Shown piece by piece: positions 26,362-35,534 of a stretch of 64,000 nt of DNA. The stretch's first letter is position 1. Every line of letters begins with the position of its first letter. The DNA is from Allorhodopirellula solitaria (GTDB lineage Bacteria > Planctomycetota > Planctomycetia > Pirellulales > Pirellulaceae), in assembly GCF_007859855.1 (NCBI RefSeq), contig NZ_SJPK01000009.1, positions 1 through 64,000 on the forward strand, given 5' to 3'. A program made the position numbers and the translations under genes. The notes under the pieces are model-generated. The model was not told where the DNA came from, searched no databases, and was given only the letters and a program-made list of their open reading frames with translations.

Positions 26362-27371
26362 GCTCGGCAACAAACGAAACTGGCTCGCGTGATCCGGCGA
26401 CGGATGACTCCGTGGCCCCCGTCATTAGTACGAATGAGATCGAGATGCACTTCAGCGGCTGTGACGCGCTGCGAGGTGTCAATCTCGCTGTCCGCCGTGG
26501 TACGGTATTCGCCTTGCTCGGTGAGAACGGTGCTGGCAAAACGACGTTAATCCGTATCTTGACCGGATTCCAGCCGCCTTCCTCGGGCACCGCTCGGGTG
26601 TGTGGCATGGATCCGACGCGGCAAGCCTTGGAGATCCGCCGCCGGATCGGATACGTCTCGGACTCGCCGACGATGTACGATTGGATGAAGGTCGACGAGA
26701 TCGGTTGGTTTACCGCCGGTTTCTACCCAGACGGATACCTCGAAGGTTATCGCGATCTGATCGGCCGTTATGAACTGCCGCCCACACGAAGAATCCGCGA
26801 ACTGAGCAAAGGCCAGCGGGCGAAGGTTGCCCTGAGTCTCGCCCTCGCTCATGACCCGGAGTTATTGATTCTCGATGAACCGACGTCGGGGCTCGATCCG
26901 CTGGTCCGGCGAGAGTTTCTCGAAAGCATGATCGACCGGGCGGCCACGGGGCGCACCGTGCTGTTGTCGAGTCATCAAATCAGCGAGGTGGAGCGGGTCG
27001 CAGACGAGATCGCCATTGTGCATCAGGGCCGTGTCCAGCTCACTGGGGTATTGGCGGACCTTCGCCAATCGATTTCGGAAGTCACCGTCAAGCTCCATGA
27101 TCCTTTGACGACGCTACCATCGCTCACTCAGCCGTCGCAAATTTTGAGCGAACAAACCAGTGGTCGGCAGCGGCGGATGATCGTCCGCGATCTGACACCG
27201 GAGAATGAGGCTTTGCTGTCGAGTTCCTATGGCGTTTTCGACGTCGCACACCGCTCCGCGAGTTTGGAGGAACTGTTTGTCGCCTGCACCCGTGGCGTCG
27301 ACGCGACCAAGGCGATTGCCGCCGAGCATGAAGCAGCTCCAGCACCCCCAGTGCAAGGAGTCACGCCATGA
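26358..27371 (+). CDS. ABC transporter ATP-binding protein
   Basis: 337 residues. An N-terminal tail of about 25 residues precedes the nucleotide-binding domain with Walker A GENGAGKTT, signature LSKGQRAKVALSLALAHDPE, Walker B LLILDEPTSGLDP and H-loop SSHQ. The last 110 residues form the regulatory tail seen in CcmA/YtrB-like export ATPases and end in an Ala/Pro-rich segment. The LSKGQ signature (rather than LSGGQ) is common in YtrB-like proteins. It is coupled to GntR upstream and to the permease downstream by 4-nt overlaps. It should energise that permease; the substrate is unknown. Confidence 0.93.
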   Translation: MSSATNETGSRDPATDDSVAPVISTNEIEMHFSGCDALRGVNLAVRRGTVFALLGENGAGKTTLIRILTGFQPPSSGTARVCGMDPTRQALEIRRRIGYVSDSPTMYDWMKVDEIGWFTAGFYPDGYLEGYRDLIGRYELPPTRRIRELSKGQRAKVALSLALAHDPELLILDEPTSGLDPLVRREFLESMIDRAATGRTVLLSSHQISEVERVADEIAIVHQGRVQLTGVLADLRQSISEVTVKLHDPLTTLPSLTQPSQILSEQTSGRQRRMIVRDLTPENEALLSSSYGVFDVAHRSASLEELFVACTRGVDATKAIAAEHEAAPAPPVQGVTP

Positions 27372-29851
27372 ACACGTCTGCTTCCATGAGCCGGCGGCTG
27401 CTGTGGAAAGAAACTCGACAAGCTATCCCGCTGGTCGTCACGATTGTCGGCTTGGCCGTGCTGCTCATTGTCTGGCGCGCGTCCTGGCAATTGGGGTTCG
27501 ATTCAGTCGATCCATACGTCTACAAAGTCATCGCCTGCATTCCGCCGATCCTTTTCTCGTTGGGTGCAGGCACGGTACTCGTGGGGCAGGAGAAGGAAAG
27601 TCGGTCTCTGAACTGGCTCAACTCCCTGCCCGTTCCGCCGAACTATCTGATCCGACATCAGTTCTTGTTTGCCCTCAGCCTGCTCGCCATCTTATGGCTG
27701 GCGGCTTTCCTGGTGTTTTGCGCGGTCGCGGCGTTGGCCAACCAACCGCTGCTAAGGAATTGGAATGAGACCACGGTCATGCTGTTCGTTGTCCTCAACT
27801 CGCTGTACTTGCTCGTGTGTGGATTCACGATGTCGTGGCTGAGTCCTTCACCGCTGATGGGATTGGTCAGTGTATTGCCACTCGCGGTCCTTCCCTACAT
27901 GGCTGCATACGCATGGCAGTATGTACTCAATACGTTCGATGACCAGATCTACCTGCCCTCGGATCCGTCGCCTGGGATGATCGCAACAGCGCTCGTACTC
28001 GGCATCGTGGTTATCGGCACACTTGGCTATCGCATCGCCCGAGCACAGCTCACCGGTCAAGCGAATCGAACTCCATCGCAGCGCGAACAGTCATGGAAGG
28101 CGTCCTGGCAGCGTTGGACCACCATCGCCGATGACTTTTTTCGTGGCGACAGTCAGACCAAGCAGCAGCCCTTGTCCGCCACGGGCACACTGCTCTGGCA
28201 ATTCCGAAATCAAAATCGTCTCATTTTTTTCAGCCTCGTCGCTGCGGTGGCAGTTTGCGCTCCGATCGCGATCCGCGAGATTCTGCACATCAGCGAAGGG
28301 ACCAACTTCGTCCTTCTCAATTCGATTTGTGTCGTGATCTTTGTCAGTTCACCGTGCTGGTTCGCGTTGCTGACGTTTCACGGAGACCAGGTCGACAAAC
28401 GCATCGAATTCCTCGCCGAACGCGGCGTGTCACCGCCGCGCGTGTGGTGGACGCGGCAACTCGTGCCCGCGCTGTGTGTACTCGGTTTCACAATCGTCTG
28501 TCTGGTCTCCGAAAGCATCTTCGGCAAAGGCGAGAGCCTGCACGTGCTCATCGCCTGCGGGATTCTCTACGCAGTCTCCCAGTGGCTCAGCCAATTGATC
28601 CGGCCCGTTGTGATTGTCGCCCTACTGGCTCCGATTGCCAGCCTCTTTGCGTGCATGTATGGCTCGGCCACCCATGCCGAGATGGCGACGTCAGCAAAGA
28701 CCGTGGCAATCTCGTTGATTGCTATCCCCATGTTGGCGACCTGGTTGATGATGCGGCATTGGATGGATGGGCGGCGAGGCTGGAGTTACTGGATGATGCA
28801 CGCGGGTCTGATTGTGGTTGCCGTGGCAATGCCAGCTTTCCAGTATCTGCGTGTGTACGCTTTTTCTGGTGGTTTCTCGTCCTGGCAAAAAGCACAACTG
28901 CTATTCGAAGCGAACGAATTTGTCGATGGCGTTCCTGCGTCTCTGAATATTGCCCCGTCAGCCGACCAGGACCCCCTTCTCGATTGGAGAAAAATCAAGG
29001 ACGAGGAGCAGCAGCAAGCGTCTCGTCTGCGAGCGGTCGATTTGGAATCACAACACAGAGAGTTACTCGCTTCATTAAAAACTAGCTTGAAAGAACTGCA
29101 GCGTGACCGAAAACAATCGGTCGAATTGGTGTCATGGCATTTGCAACAATGCGTCGGCCGGCCAACATCGCTGCGGATGCGGATCGAAACGAACTCGGCA
29201 AACGACGAGCAAGCTTTGCGTGAGTATCGAGACTGGATGCGGACCCTACCTGATTTGGCTTCAGCGATGCGAAATAGCCTGCAATTGGGAACACAGGAAG
29301 CCGCTGATTCCCTTGAGATCTTCTTGATCGCCGAGCTTCGAAACCCGAAGAACGCGACGAGAATCGATGACGAAACACGTCAAGCGATCCTCGACGTGAC
29401 CGGTGCGACCGACGCTCGGTGGCTGGCCCGGCGCCGGGCATTGATCTATTCCGCCAGAGATCTTTATCGCAGCAACGCGAGATTTGGTATCGGCGAGCAC
29501 CTCGGGGGAGTTCAGCTGTCCACGACCTACAGAGACGACCGAAACAGCTACGAAAATTTAGTTCACGTGCGCGAGACTGAGCATCTCGTCAAAACGCTGC
29601 TGGAGTACATCGACCGAGCCCGTCAAGGCAACAACGACTACCCGCTTGATGAACTCTTGGAGTACTGGGATGGCCCGTCAATCATGTATGGCGTAGGCCC
29701 AGGGGGCGACTACTACCGTATTGATGATGTCCGCAAGTTCGCGAATATTGAATCCGGTAGCATGCCGATTGCTTCCCAGTGGGGCGCCGGTTGGGAAGCG
29801 GCCCCGGGCATCACCAGTTCCAACGATACCGACCTGGAGGCGAACCGATGA
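27368..29851 (+). CDS. Large ABC transporter permease with C-terminal soluble domain
   Basis: 827 residues. The N-terminal 230 residues carry about six membrane helices (for example AIPLVVTIVGLAVLLIVWRA and FALSLLAILWLAAFLVFCAV). A cytosolic linker follows, with a second helical set at about 285-505 (SLVAAVAVCAPIAIREIL, GWSYWMMHAGLIVVAVAMPA). Residues about 510-827 are soluble, helical and polar (QQQASRLRAVDLESQHRELL), and probably lie outside the membrane. Such a tail is absent from ordinary ABC2 permeases. Stop and start codons overlap with both neighbours. The operon order regulator-ATPase-permease-anchored protein resembles YtrA systems, but the tail is distinctive. Substrate unknown. Confidence 0.85.
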   Translation: MNTSASMSRRLLWKETRQAIPLVVTIVGLAVLLIVWRASWQLGFDSVDPYVYKVIACIPPILFSLGAGTVLVGQEKESRSLNWLNSLPVPPNYLIRHQFLFALSLLAILWLAAFLVFCAVAALANQPLLRNWNETTVMLFVVLNSLYLLVCGFTMSWLSPSPLMGLVSVLPLAVLPYMAAYAWQYVLNTFDDQIYLPSDPSPGMIATALVLGIVVIGTLGYRIARAQLTGQANRTPSQREQSWKASWQRWTTIADDFFRGDSQTKQQPLSATGTLLWQFRNQNRLIFFSLVAAVAVCAPIAIREILHISEGTNFVLLNSICVVIFVSSPCWFALLTFHGDQVDKRIEFLAERGVSPPRVWWTRQLVPALCVLGFTIVCLVSESIFGKGESLHVLIACGILYAVSQWLSQLIRPVVIVALLAPIASLFACMYGSATHAEMATSAKTVAISLIAIPMLATWLMMRHWMDGRRGWSYWMMHAGLIVVAVAMPAFQYLRVYAFSGGFSSWQKAQLLFEANEFVDGVPASLNIAPSADQDPLLDWRKIKDEEQQQASRLRAVDLESQHRELLASLKTSLKELQRDRKQSVELVSWHLQQCVGRPTSLRMRIETNSANDEQALREYRDWMRTLPDLASAMRNSLQLGTQEAADSLEIFLIAELRNPKNATRIDDETRQAILDVTGATDARWLARRRALIYSARDLYRSNARFGIGEHLGGVQLSTTYRDDRNSYENLVHVRETEHLVKTLLEYIDRARQGNNDYPLDELLEYWDGPSIMYGVGPGGDYYRIDDVRKFANIESGSMPIASQWGAGWEAAPGITSSNDTDLEANR

Positions 29852-30999
29852 ACATCAAGCGAGTGCTTTCTCCCTGGTGGTTGCTCGTCGCAATCTCGCT
29901 GGCGGGTTTGGCGGCGCCTTTCGCATGGCAACACATGCGCCACGCCACCGTCGTTCGTGAGGTTGGCGCGCAGGCCGCATCACTTCGTCAATCGGGCCAC
30001 CCTGGCGACGTAAACTCGCTGCTGCAGCAATTCCGAGAGACGGCGAGCGATGAGCATACCGTTGCCTGGTTGGAGTGGATGTATATTGCGTTTGAGTTTC
30101 GTAAAATCGCCCTTTCTGCTGGTGTGCTCGATCGCAATAGTGGTGAACTTCAGGTCGCTGACCCCGACTCGGGAGGTTCATGGTCCGACGATCCGGTGCT
30201 CGACGTGCTCCTCCAGCAGAGCGAACCGGTTTACGAGCGATTGAAAGAGCTCTGCCGCCATGGTGACCAGGTCTGGCTGCCGTGGCCACCCAATGCCGAC
30301 ACGGGTGGGCTATCGCCGCTGGGCATGATTTGGGAGATCCAGTCATTCATGCTGACGCGAATGTCGCATGCGGTCGATAGCCGCGATGCAGAAACCGCGA
30401 TGGAGGCGTTTGCGACGCATCAGGCGGCGTTGGATGCGTTTGATTGGCAGTTATCCGTGTCCGTCGAGGTTCAGCTCAGCAAGATATTTGAGCAACGCGA
30501 CACAATCGTCATCGAAGCGATTGAGCAAGGGTTATTCGATGCCGATCAGATCAATCAGTTGGAGCAAACGATTGCTCGTCCATTCGATGTGCGCAAGCGA
30601 TGGCGAAGCGTCGTCGCGGCGAACCAGGTCGTCTTTCTAGATCAACTCCGCGACCAGCTTGAGAAGGACCGTAGCATCGTGGACTCACAACGGGATGACC
30701 AATCCGGTGACCGGCGAATCGCGAGAGCGAGCCTGCAACAGGTCCTCCTGGGTTGGGACCGGATCATGGATGCCGCCGACGATGGCATCGAGAACCTACA
30801 ACACAACGCAAACACCGCCGCGAGTGCCCTGAGTCCGGTCGAGCAAAACGAACTGGCGAACCGGCCCCAGCTTGCAGGGATCCAGGGGCTCGAAAATGTC
30901 GCATCCAACGTGAGGGGATTGGCTCGAGCGATGGTGCTCCGCGAAGCGTCCCGTAAAAAGACAATTCGCACGATGGACCGGGAACGCAAGGCTAAGTAG
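29848..30999 (+). CDS. Membrane-anchored helical protein coupled to the ABC permease, unknown function
   Basis: 383 residues from the ATG at 29848, which overlaps the permease stop (ATGA); an upstream in-frame GTG/ATG lies inside the permease gene and is rejected. One N-terminal membrane helix (WWLLVAISLAGLAAPFAW) is followed by an extracytoplasmic, almost entirely helical domain rich in Gln, Asp and Glu. No catalytic motif is evident. Like the soluble tail of the permease, it would sit on the same side of the membrane, so the two may interact. I do not recognise the family; the strict coupling says it belongs to the transport system. The 31000-31276 gap after it shows nothing notable. Confidence 0.75.
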   Translation: MNIKRVLSPWWLLVAISLAGLAAPFAWQHMRHATVVREVGAQAASLRQSGHPGDVNSLLQQFRETASDEHTVAWLEWMYIAFEFRKIALSAGVLDRNSGELQVADPDSGGSWSDDPVLDVLLQQSEPVYERLKELCRHGDQVWLPWPPNADTGGLSPLGMIWEIQSFMLTRMSHAVDSRDAETAMEAFATHQAALDAFDWQLSVSVEVQLSKIFEQRDTIVIEAIEQGLFDADQINQLEQTIARPFDVRKRWRSVVAANQVVFLDQLRDQLEKDRSIVDSQRDDQSGDRRIARASLQQVLLGWDRIMDAADDGIENLQHNANTAASALSPVEQNELANRPQLAGIQGLENVASNVRGLARAMVLREASRKKTIRTMDRERKAK

Positions 31000-31276
31000 T
31001 GTGAGTTATCCCTCGGGGGGGATGGAGCGGAACAGATCACGCCTCGGCAATGTTCTTATCGAAATCAGGTGTGTTCGGAGCTGCTCGGGCAGGCATCGCG
31101 ATGCACCTCCGCACCATCCACTTTGATCCCGAACTGCGCCGCGAACGCGTCGTCAGGAAGTACCAAATGTCCAAACGCCCCCTTTCCTCGTGGATCACGA
31201 GCGTGCGACAATGGGAGGTTCAGGCGGGATTCTTTGTTCGCGTTTGGTGCCATTCATCGTTATCAAGAGAAAACTC

Positions 31277-32158
31277 GTGTCCACTTTATCACCCGCTGGC
31301 CAGCAGCTCGTTCAAGATCTGGCCCAACGCCATCATGTTTCACCTGAGGCTGTCACGCATATGTTGATTGCCGTCCAGAATGGCAATGGCAGCATGGCTC
31401 AATTCAACCATCCCGAATTTGGTGGTTCGGGCCAGTGGATGCGGGGCGGCATGACCATGGTCAGCGATCTGTTCAACAACCAATTGAAATTCCGCGTCGA
31501 CAGTCTGTGCAGCGATATCACCAACGCGCTTGCCAACCACCAGACCTCCCCCCTGTTTGGCTCGTTTCAATCGCAATCACAAAACGGTTCCAACCAACAG
31601 ACACAGGCGGCGGGAGGTCTTGGCGGATCGAACTCGCTGTTCGTGCCTGACCCAGATCAAAATTGGTGGCCACAGGATCTCGGTGCCCCCAATGCGGTGG
31701 GAAACCAGAACAACATCCGCTACGCCTACTTTTCCAATGCACGCCGATTGGCTGTTTCCACAAACGGCGACGTCTGGGTCTATGACACCGGCAACCATCA
31801 GATTGGCGGCTTCTCACAACAGCAAGGCGTCGGCGGTTCGATCACGTTTAGTAGCCAGCTCGGTACGGTGAACCTGTCTGAACTACCGGTCGTAACGCGA
31901 AATGGCACTCCCGTGGAGAGGGACCAACAGCCTGCCACGAGTCCCTCGGTTCCAGAACGGAACCCGATCCCACCAGTGGAATCTCACGTGGAAGCCCCCG
32001 ATGCGATCCCGGATGGGAACAGCACGTCGACCGCCACCCCCGCCGACGAACACAACATCCTAGCCATGCTGGAAAAACTCGGCGGACTGCACGACAAGGG
32101 GTATCTCACCGATGAAGAGTTCCAGGCGAAAAAATCTGATTTGCTCTCTCGATTGTAG
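31277..32158 (+). CDS. SHOCT-domain protein
   Basis: 293 residues from the GTG at 31277, preceded by AAGAGAAAACTC; longer starts upstream give an implausible leader. The N-terminal 90 residues (STLSPAGQQLVQDLAQRHHV, MAQFNHPEFGGSGQWMRGGM, TMVSDLFNNQLKFRVDSLCS) match a family of bacterial SHOCT proteins of unknown role. The middle is Gln/Asn/Gly-rich and ends in a Pro-rich linker. The C-terminal 35 residues (MLEKLGGLHDKGYLTDEEFQ, KKSDLL) are a SHOCT (short C-terminal) domain. No signal peptide or membrane helix is seen. It converges with the esterase gene, with a 48-bp gap. Confidence 0.8.
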   Translation: MSTLSPAGQQLVQDLAQRHHVSPEAVTHMLIAVQNGNGSMAQFNHPEFGGSGQWMRGGMTMVSDLFNNQLKFRVDSLCSDITNALANHQTSPLFGSFQSQSQNGSNQQTQAAGGLGGSNSLFVPDPDQNWWPQDLGAPNAVGNQNNIRYAYFSNARRLAVSTNGDVWVYDTGNHQIGGFSQQQGVGGSITFSSQLGTVNLSELPVVTRNGTPVERDQQPATSPSVPERNPIPPVESHVEAPDAIPDGNSTSTATPADEHNILAMLEKLGGLHDKGYLTDEEFQAKKSDLLSRL

Positions 32159-32206
32159 GCTCTGATGGTTCTGGCGGTGCTTCGTCGTCCTTGGGCGGCG
32201 GCCATC

Positions 32207-33151
32207 CTAGAGTTGGTTCATCCCAAATACGATCGCCTGGGGCGCGGCATCACCATGCGATGCGTCGGGAAAGATTTTGGATGTCACTTGGAGCTGAGTA
32301 TCTTGGAGCGTCTCCATTCGGTCAGCGAAGTCTTCCGTCGTGCCGAATTGACGCTTGGCCTCCGTTTCATCAAGCGCCGCGGCTGGCCCCGCATCGGGGC
32401 CCAGCTCCAACTCGCCGACCGTTAGCACTAGATTCAACGAGGTCCGGCCCTGCGAGTGTTTTTCGCCAAACGCAGCTGCGGCTTCACCGATCGCATAGTC
32501 GTTCCACCACACCGATGGACTGGCGGCGATGTAGGTTTGGAAGCATCCAGGACGTGTGAAGAGCGTATGGAGCACGAACAGCCCACCAAAGGAATGCCCG
32601 AAAATTGTTTGCTTTGTCTGATCGATGGCATATCGATTCTGTAGCTGCGGCTTCAGTTCCGTCTCGATGAACTGGAGAAACACATCCGCGCCACCCCAGG
32701 TGGGCCAGGCGTCGCCACCGCGACGCGGCGGCAGGGTGCGTTGCTCGGCCGGCGGAGTCAGATCAAATGTCCGGCGCACGAAATCAATGCGGCCTTCGAT
32801 GGGGTAGCCGATGCCAACGACCACCATGGTCCGTCGCAGTTCAGCCAACGCATCGCGAGCGCGAACGACATCGGCAAAATAGGCATTCCCGTCGAGAACG
32901 TAGGTCACCGAATAGCCGCCCGGTGGTGGCTCTGGACCGGGCACTGAGATGAAGATTCGATACGACCGCTGGCCGGCCGATTCAATGTCCAAAACATCGG
33001 TCGCATGCTCGGCAGGATCCGCCGGCTGCTGCCGTGAGGGTATCGGCGGCTGGGCCGAAACAGGGAGAGCTGCCAGCGTGAATGCCAACACGCCCGCGAA
33101 GGTCGCTGAAATCGTCGTTATGTTCATGGTGAAATTTGCCAGGAAAGACAT
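32207..33151 (-). CDS. Alpha/beta hydrolase, IroE/BesA-like (esterase D family)
   Basis: 314 residues; a start eight codons further in (33127) gives a neater signal peptide (ATFAGVLAFTLAALPVSAQ), so export to the periplasm is likely. The core has YVLDGNAYFADV, the nucleophile elbow TIFGHSFGGLFVLH with the catalytic Ser, SPSVWW, and a late DASHG that should supply His. This layout is that of PF00756-type esterases, which include the siderophore hydrolases IroE and BesA. It is the last gene of a leftward group with PepSY, DUF2271, DUF4198 and flavodoxin proteins, so a role in iron-siderophore handling is a reasonable inference. Other ester substrates are possible. Confidence 0.8.
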   Translation of the reverse strand: MSFLANFTMNITTISATFAGVLAFTLAALPVSAQPPIPSRQQPADPAEHATDVLDIESAGQRSYRIFISVPGPEPPPGGYSVTYVLDGNAYFADVVRARDALAELRRTMVVVGIGYPIEGRIDFVRRTFDLTPPAEQRTLPPRRGGDAWPTWGGADVFLQFIETELKPQLQNRYAIDQTKQTIFGHSFGGLFVLHTLFTRPGCFQTYIAASPSVWWNDYAIGEAAAAFGEKHSQGRTSLNLVLTVGELELGPDAGPAAALDETEAKRQFGTTEDFADRMETLQDTQLQVTSKIFPDASHGDAAPQAIVFGMNQL

Positions 33152-33185
33152 TCCGCTACGTGTTTAGGAAGGCGGGGACAATTGG

Positions 33186-33203
33186 TGTCGCCTCGTCCAC
33201 TAC
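33186..33203. repeat. Short fragment of the palindromic repeat family
   Basis: GTCGCCTCGTCCACTAC at 33187-33203 is identical to the inner arm of copies A, B and C (complement strand). It lies between the flavodoxin stop and the esterase start; no further parts of the element are recognisable here. Confidence 0.45.
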
Positions 33204-33247
33204 CGAACCGCTCTCGCAAGATCCTCCACTCATCGATCGCGCGAAGT

Positions 33248-33937
33248 TTAGGAAACCGAGGCCACACGCGACTCCCAGTGCTGAAGTGCTTCCGGATCGC
33301 CATCGTCAACTTCGATGATATCGAACAGAGTTTCAGCGCCGCAGCCTCGCAGCCATGTAGTGATGTCGTGGCCGAATGCACAGTATTCGTCATAGCTACG
33401 GTCTCCCAAGGCCAACACTCCGAACTTGAGTTCTCGCAAACTCAGCGACTGTTGCATGAGGGATTCCGAGAACTCCATGGCGTGATCGGGTGGATCGCCT
33501 TGTCCAGCGGTACTGGCAATGAACAACGCCTGTTTCGCCGCCACCAACTGTTCGCTGGTGATGGCATCGATCGGGGCGAGGTGTACTGGTGTGCCGCGTT
33601 GCTGCAAGTGATCGTGGGTCTGATGAGCCAGCGATTCAGCGAATCCCGTTTCGCTCGCGTAGACAACGAGCACGCTATCGCTGCGGGGAGCGACGTGCGG
33701 CGTCGGCGTCTGAGCCCGGGTCTGGCGTTGCGCTGAATTTCGCCAGGCCCATCCGGCCAGGAGGAGGTAGGCTGCTCCCACGCCAGCGGCCCAGTACAGG
33801 CGAGATGGCAGCGGCGAGGCGGGCCACCAATCTCCAGGCGTCCACCACAGACACAGCAGTGCGGCGATCGCGACCACCACGCCCGCGAGAACGCTCGCGA
33901 GAGTGGTCTTGGTAGGCAGAGAGCAACAATTCATCAT
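33248..33937 (-). CDS. Membrane-anchored flavodoxin-domain protein (CysJ N-terminal-like)
   Basis: 229 residues. Two N-terminal membrane helices (LASVLAGVVVAIAALLCLWW and LYWAAGVGAAYLLLAGWAW) are followed by a complete flavodoxin domain. It has VVYASETGFAESLAHQ for the FMN phosphate, ASTAGQGDPPDHAMEF, and LALGDRSYDEYCAFGHDI near the isoalloxazine. The protein stops right after this domain. Related proteins in iron-uptake loci usually continue into FAD- and NADPH-binding modules, as in sulfite reductase alpha; those are absent here. It would carry electrons at the membrane but needs a separate reductase. It begins 8 nt after the DUF4198 stop and is clearly co-transcribed. Confidence 0.85.
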   Translation of the reverse strand: MMNCCSLPTKTTLASVLAGVVVAIAALLCLWWTPGDWWPASPLPSRLYWAAGVGAAYLLLAGWAWRNSAQRQTRAQTPTPHVAPRSDSVLVVYASETGFAESLAHQTHDHLQQRGTPVHLAPIDAITSEQLVAAKQALFIASTAGQGDPPDHAMEFSESLMQQSLSLRELKFGVLALGDRSYDEYCAFGHDITTWLRGCGAETLFDIIEVDDGDPEALQHWESRVASVS

Positions 33938-33944
33938 CGGGCAA

Positions 33945-34751
33945 CTACTGTGGCAATACTTCGAGTGTTGCCGCGTAGCTCAGGCGTCGACTCGTCGCTT
34001 GAGGGATCGACGTGTCGTCATCCTCCGTGCTGGTTTCTAGCCAGTACATGCCTGGCTCGTCCCAGGCCACTGAGAACTCACCGTTCTCGTCCGTGGTCAG
34101 CTCCTTGGCTTCCTGTGCATCGCGATAGCGAGTGCCACCTTGAATGACGGTGATCGTCAATCCCTCGGCGGGCTTGCCGTTAACGACCAAGCGAAACTTC
34201 GTCGTTTCACCGGCGTAGAGATCGTTCGGGTGCGTCAGTGGAACCAGCTCCACGCCTTCCCCGGCGGGTTGGATCGATTCGGTCGAAGGAGCTCCGTTGG
34301 TGACAAACGTTTCAATGCGGCCGATGCTCTCGGTAACGCGAACGTTGGTAGCATCGCTCGGGATCGATTCGGCGAGTTCCTTGGGGGAGCCCCGGAATCG
34401 CTTCCGCTCGCCGTCTACTTCCCAGCTCGCGAAAGCGCCGCGATTGACGATGGCGATTCGATAGGTGCCTTTTTCAGTCAGCGGTAGATCGAAAACGCTG
34501 CGGTACTTGCCCACCGATTCGTTCTGGGCGCTGACTTCCTCGCCGCTCGGTGCAATGATCTCGAGTCCATCGAGCCGAAGTGGGAAGTGATTGAAATAGA
34601 ACAGGTCGTTGGAGACGGCGGCGTCAACGGTTACCCAGGGTTCCGGCCCGGAGAGGACCGTTTGCGAAGGTCGGAGCCAGACTTTGTGTGCGAAACTCGT
34701 CGCGGGTAGCGCGATGATGAGCGTCAGGGCGAGTAGAAAGCTTCGGGTCAT
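33945..34751 (-). CDS. DUF4198 periplasmic protein
   Basis: 268 residues from the ATG at 34751, preceded by GAAGGAACTGAAG. The signal peptide is [20 protein letters not shown]. Mature sequence opens with [12 protein letters not shown], the DUF4198 (NikM/GlpM-like) hallmark, and the C-terminal half has an Ig-like carboxypeptidase-regulatory pattern ([20 protein letters not shown]). Proteins of this type are found with metal-uptake systems and may present a His-lined metal site after signal cleavage. Here it lies in a five-gene leftward group with PepSY and DUF2271, a common accessory set near TonB-dependent iron receptors. The metal and role are inferred. Confidence 0.85.
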   Translation of the reverse strand: MTRSFLLALTLIIALPATSFAHKVWLRPSQTVLSGPEPWVTVDAAVSNDLFYFNHFPLRLDGLEIIAPSGEEVSAQNESVGKYRSVFDLPLTEKGTYRIAIVNRGAFASWEVDGERKRFRGSPKELAESIPSDATNVRVTESIGRIETFVTNGAPSTESIQPAGEGVELVPLTHPNDLYAGETTKFRLVVNGKPAEGLTITVIQGGTRYRDAQEAKELTTDENGEFSVAWDEPGMYWLETSTEDDDTSIPQATSRRLSYAATLEVLPQ

Positions 34752-34819
34752 CTTCAGTTCCTTCAATGGAGAGGGGATTCAAGAACGGTAAGTAGGTGTG
34801 AAAAATTGTTGGGTGCATC

Positions 34820-34896
34820 AGCCGGTGGGCGTTAGCCCCGGTTTTCAAAACGCTTCGCATTTAGCGTGGGAAAACCGGGACTAACGTCCATCGGCT
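34820..34896. repeat. Hairpin element with 26-bp imperfect inverted repeat
   Basis: 34820-34845 and 34871-34896 are inverted copies differing at 4 of 26 positions (core GTTAGYCCCGGTTTT), around a 25-nt loop. It sits in the 213-bp gap between DUF2271 and DUF4198. Compensated differences are not obvious, so a mobile or REP-like origin is likelier than a conserved RNA. It could still attenuate or stabilise the operon transcript. Confidence 0.55.
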
Positions 34897-34965
34897 CATC
34901 GGGTTATCCAAAACGACCTACCCACAACTGCTTAGCAATTCAAAAAGTGCGGTCGCATCGATGCG

Positions 34966-35502
34966 TCAGTGGGTTGGCTGGATCGTGAGGGTGACTTCGC
35001 CCAGTTCTTTCTTGCCTGCGGCCTGTTCTTCCTGGAGGTCTTTGGCGGGCCATGTGAACGGGAGGGTCAGCAGTTCACGGCCGCCGACTTCGCGTGAGGC
35101 TTCCACGACGAGGCTGTATTCTCCGGGCGGGAGTTTCGCCAGCCGAGGATCACTACTAGAATAGGACAGAGTGTGCTTCCCCGCCGGACGCGTTGCAGAG
35201 GACACCCCATCGACTGGCATTTCGAGACTGCGTCCCGATCGACGCCACCACTGGCGTAGGTCCGGCAACCACTTCGTACCGGCGCCTTCACTCGACTCGG
35301 TCATCTGGTACCAAACGTTCAGGTTGGCGACGGCTTGGCGATCTTCGTCTTGAATCCACGCAGCCACGTAGGGGCGATGGTATTCGGAGACGTCGATCCG
35401 GGGAATCTCGATCGTGACTGCCACATCGGGTGTTGGCTCATCGGCCCAAGCCATCCCAGCGATCGCGCAGCCGAGGATCAGGGTAGTGATTTTTTTGTTC
35501 AT
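34966..35502 (-). CDS. DUF2271 periplasmic protein
   Basis: 178 residues from the ATG at 35502. The signal peptide is KKITTLILGCAIAGMAWADE. The mature part has the DUF2271 pattern: an initial strand VTIEIPRIDVSEYHRPYVAA, then WIQDEDRQAVANLNVWYQ, the conserved W-L-P-D-L-R-x-W-W segment near residue 80, and G-x-H-T-L near the middle. The Arg-Trp pair and the strand order match members from other phyla that accompany PepSY proteins. It lies 29 bp downstream of the PepSY gene. An accessory role in iron or haem uptake is proposed from such neighbourhoods; no direct activity is known to me. Confidence 0.85.
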   Translation of the reverse strand: MNKKITTLILGCAIAGMAWADEPTPDVAVTIEIPRIDVSEYHRPYVAAWIQDEDRQAVANLNVWYQMTESSEGAGTKWLPDLRQWWRRSGRSLEMPVDGVSSATRPAGKHTLSYSSSDPRLAKLPPGEYSLVVEASREVGGRELLTLPFTWPAKDLQEEQAAGKKELGEVTLTIQPTH

Positions 35503-35534
35503 CAATCAATTCTCTGCGTGTATAAGGTTTCCGT

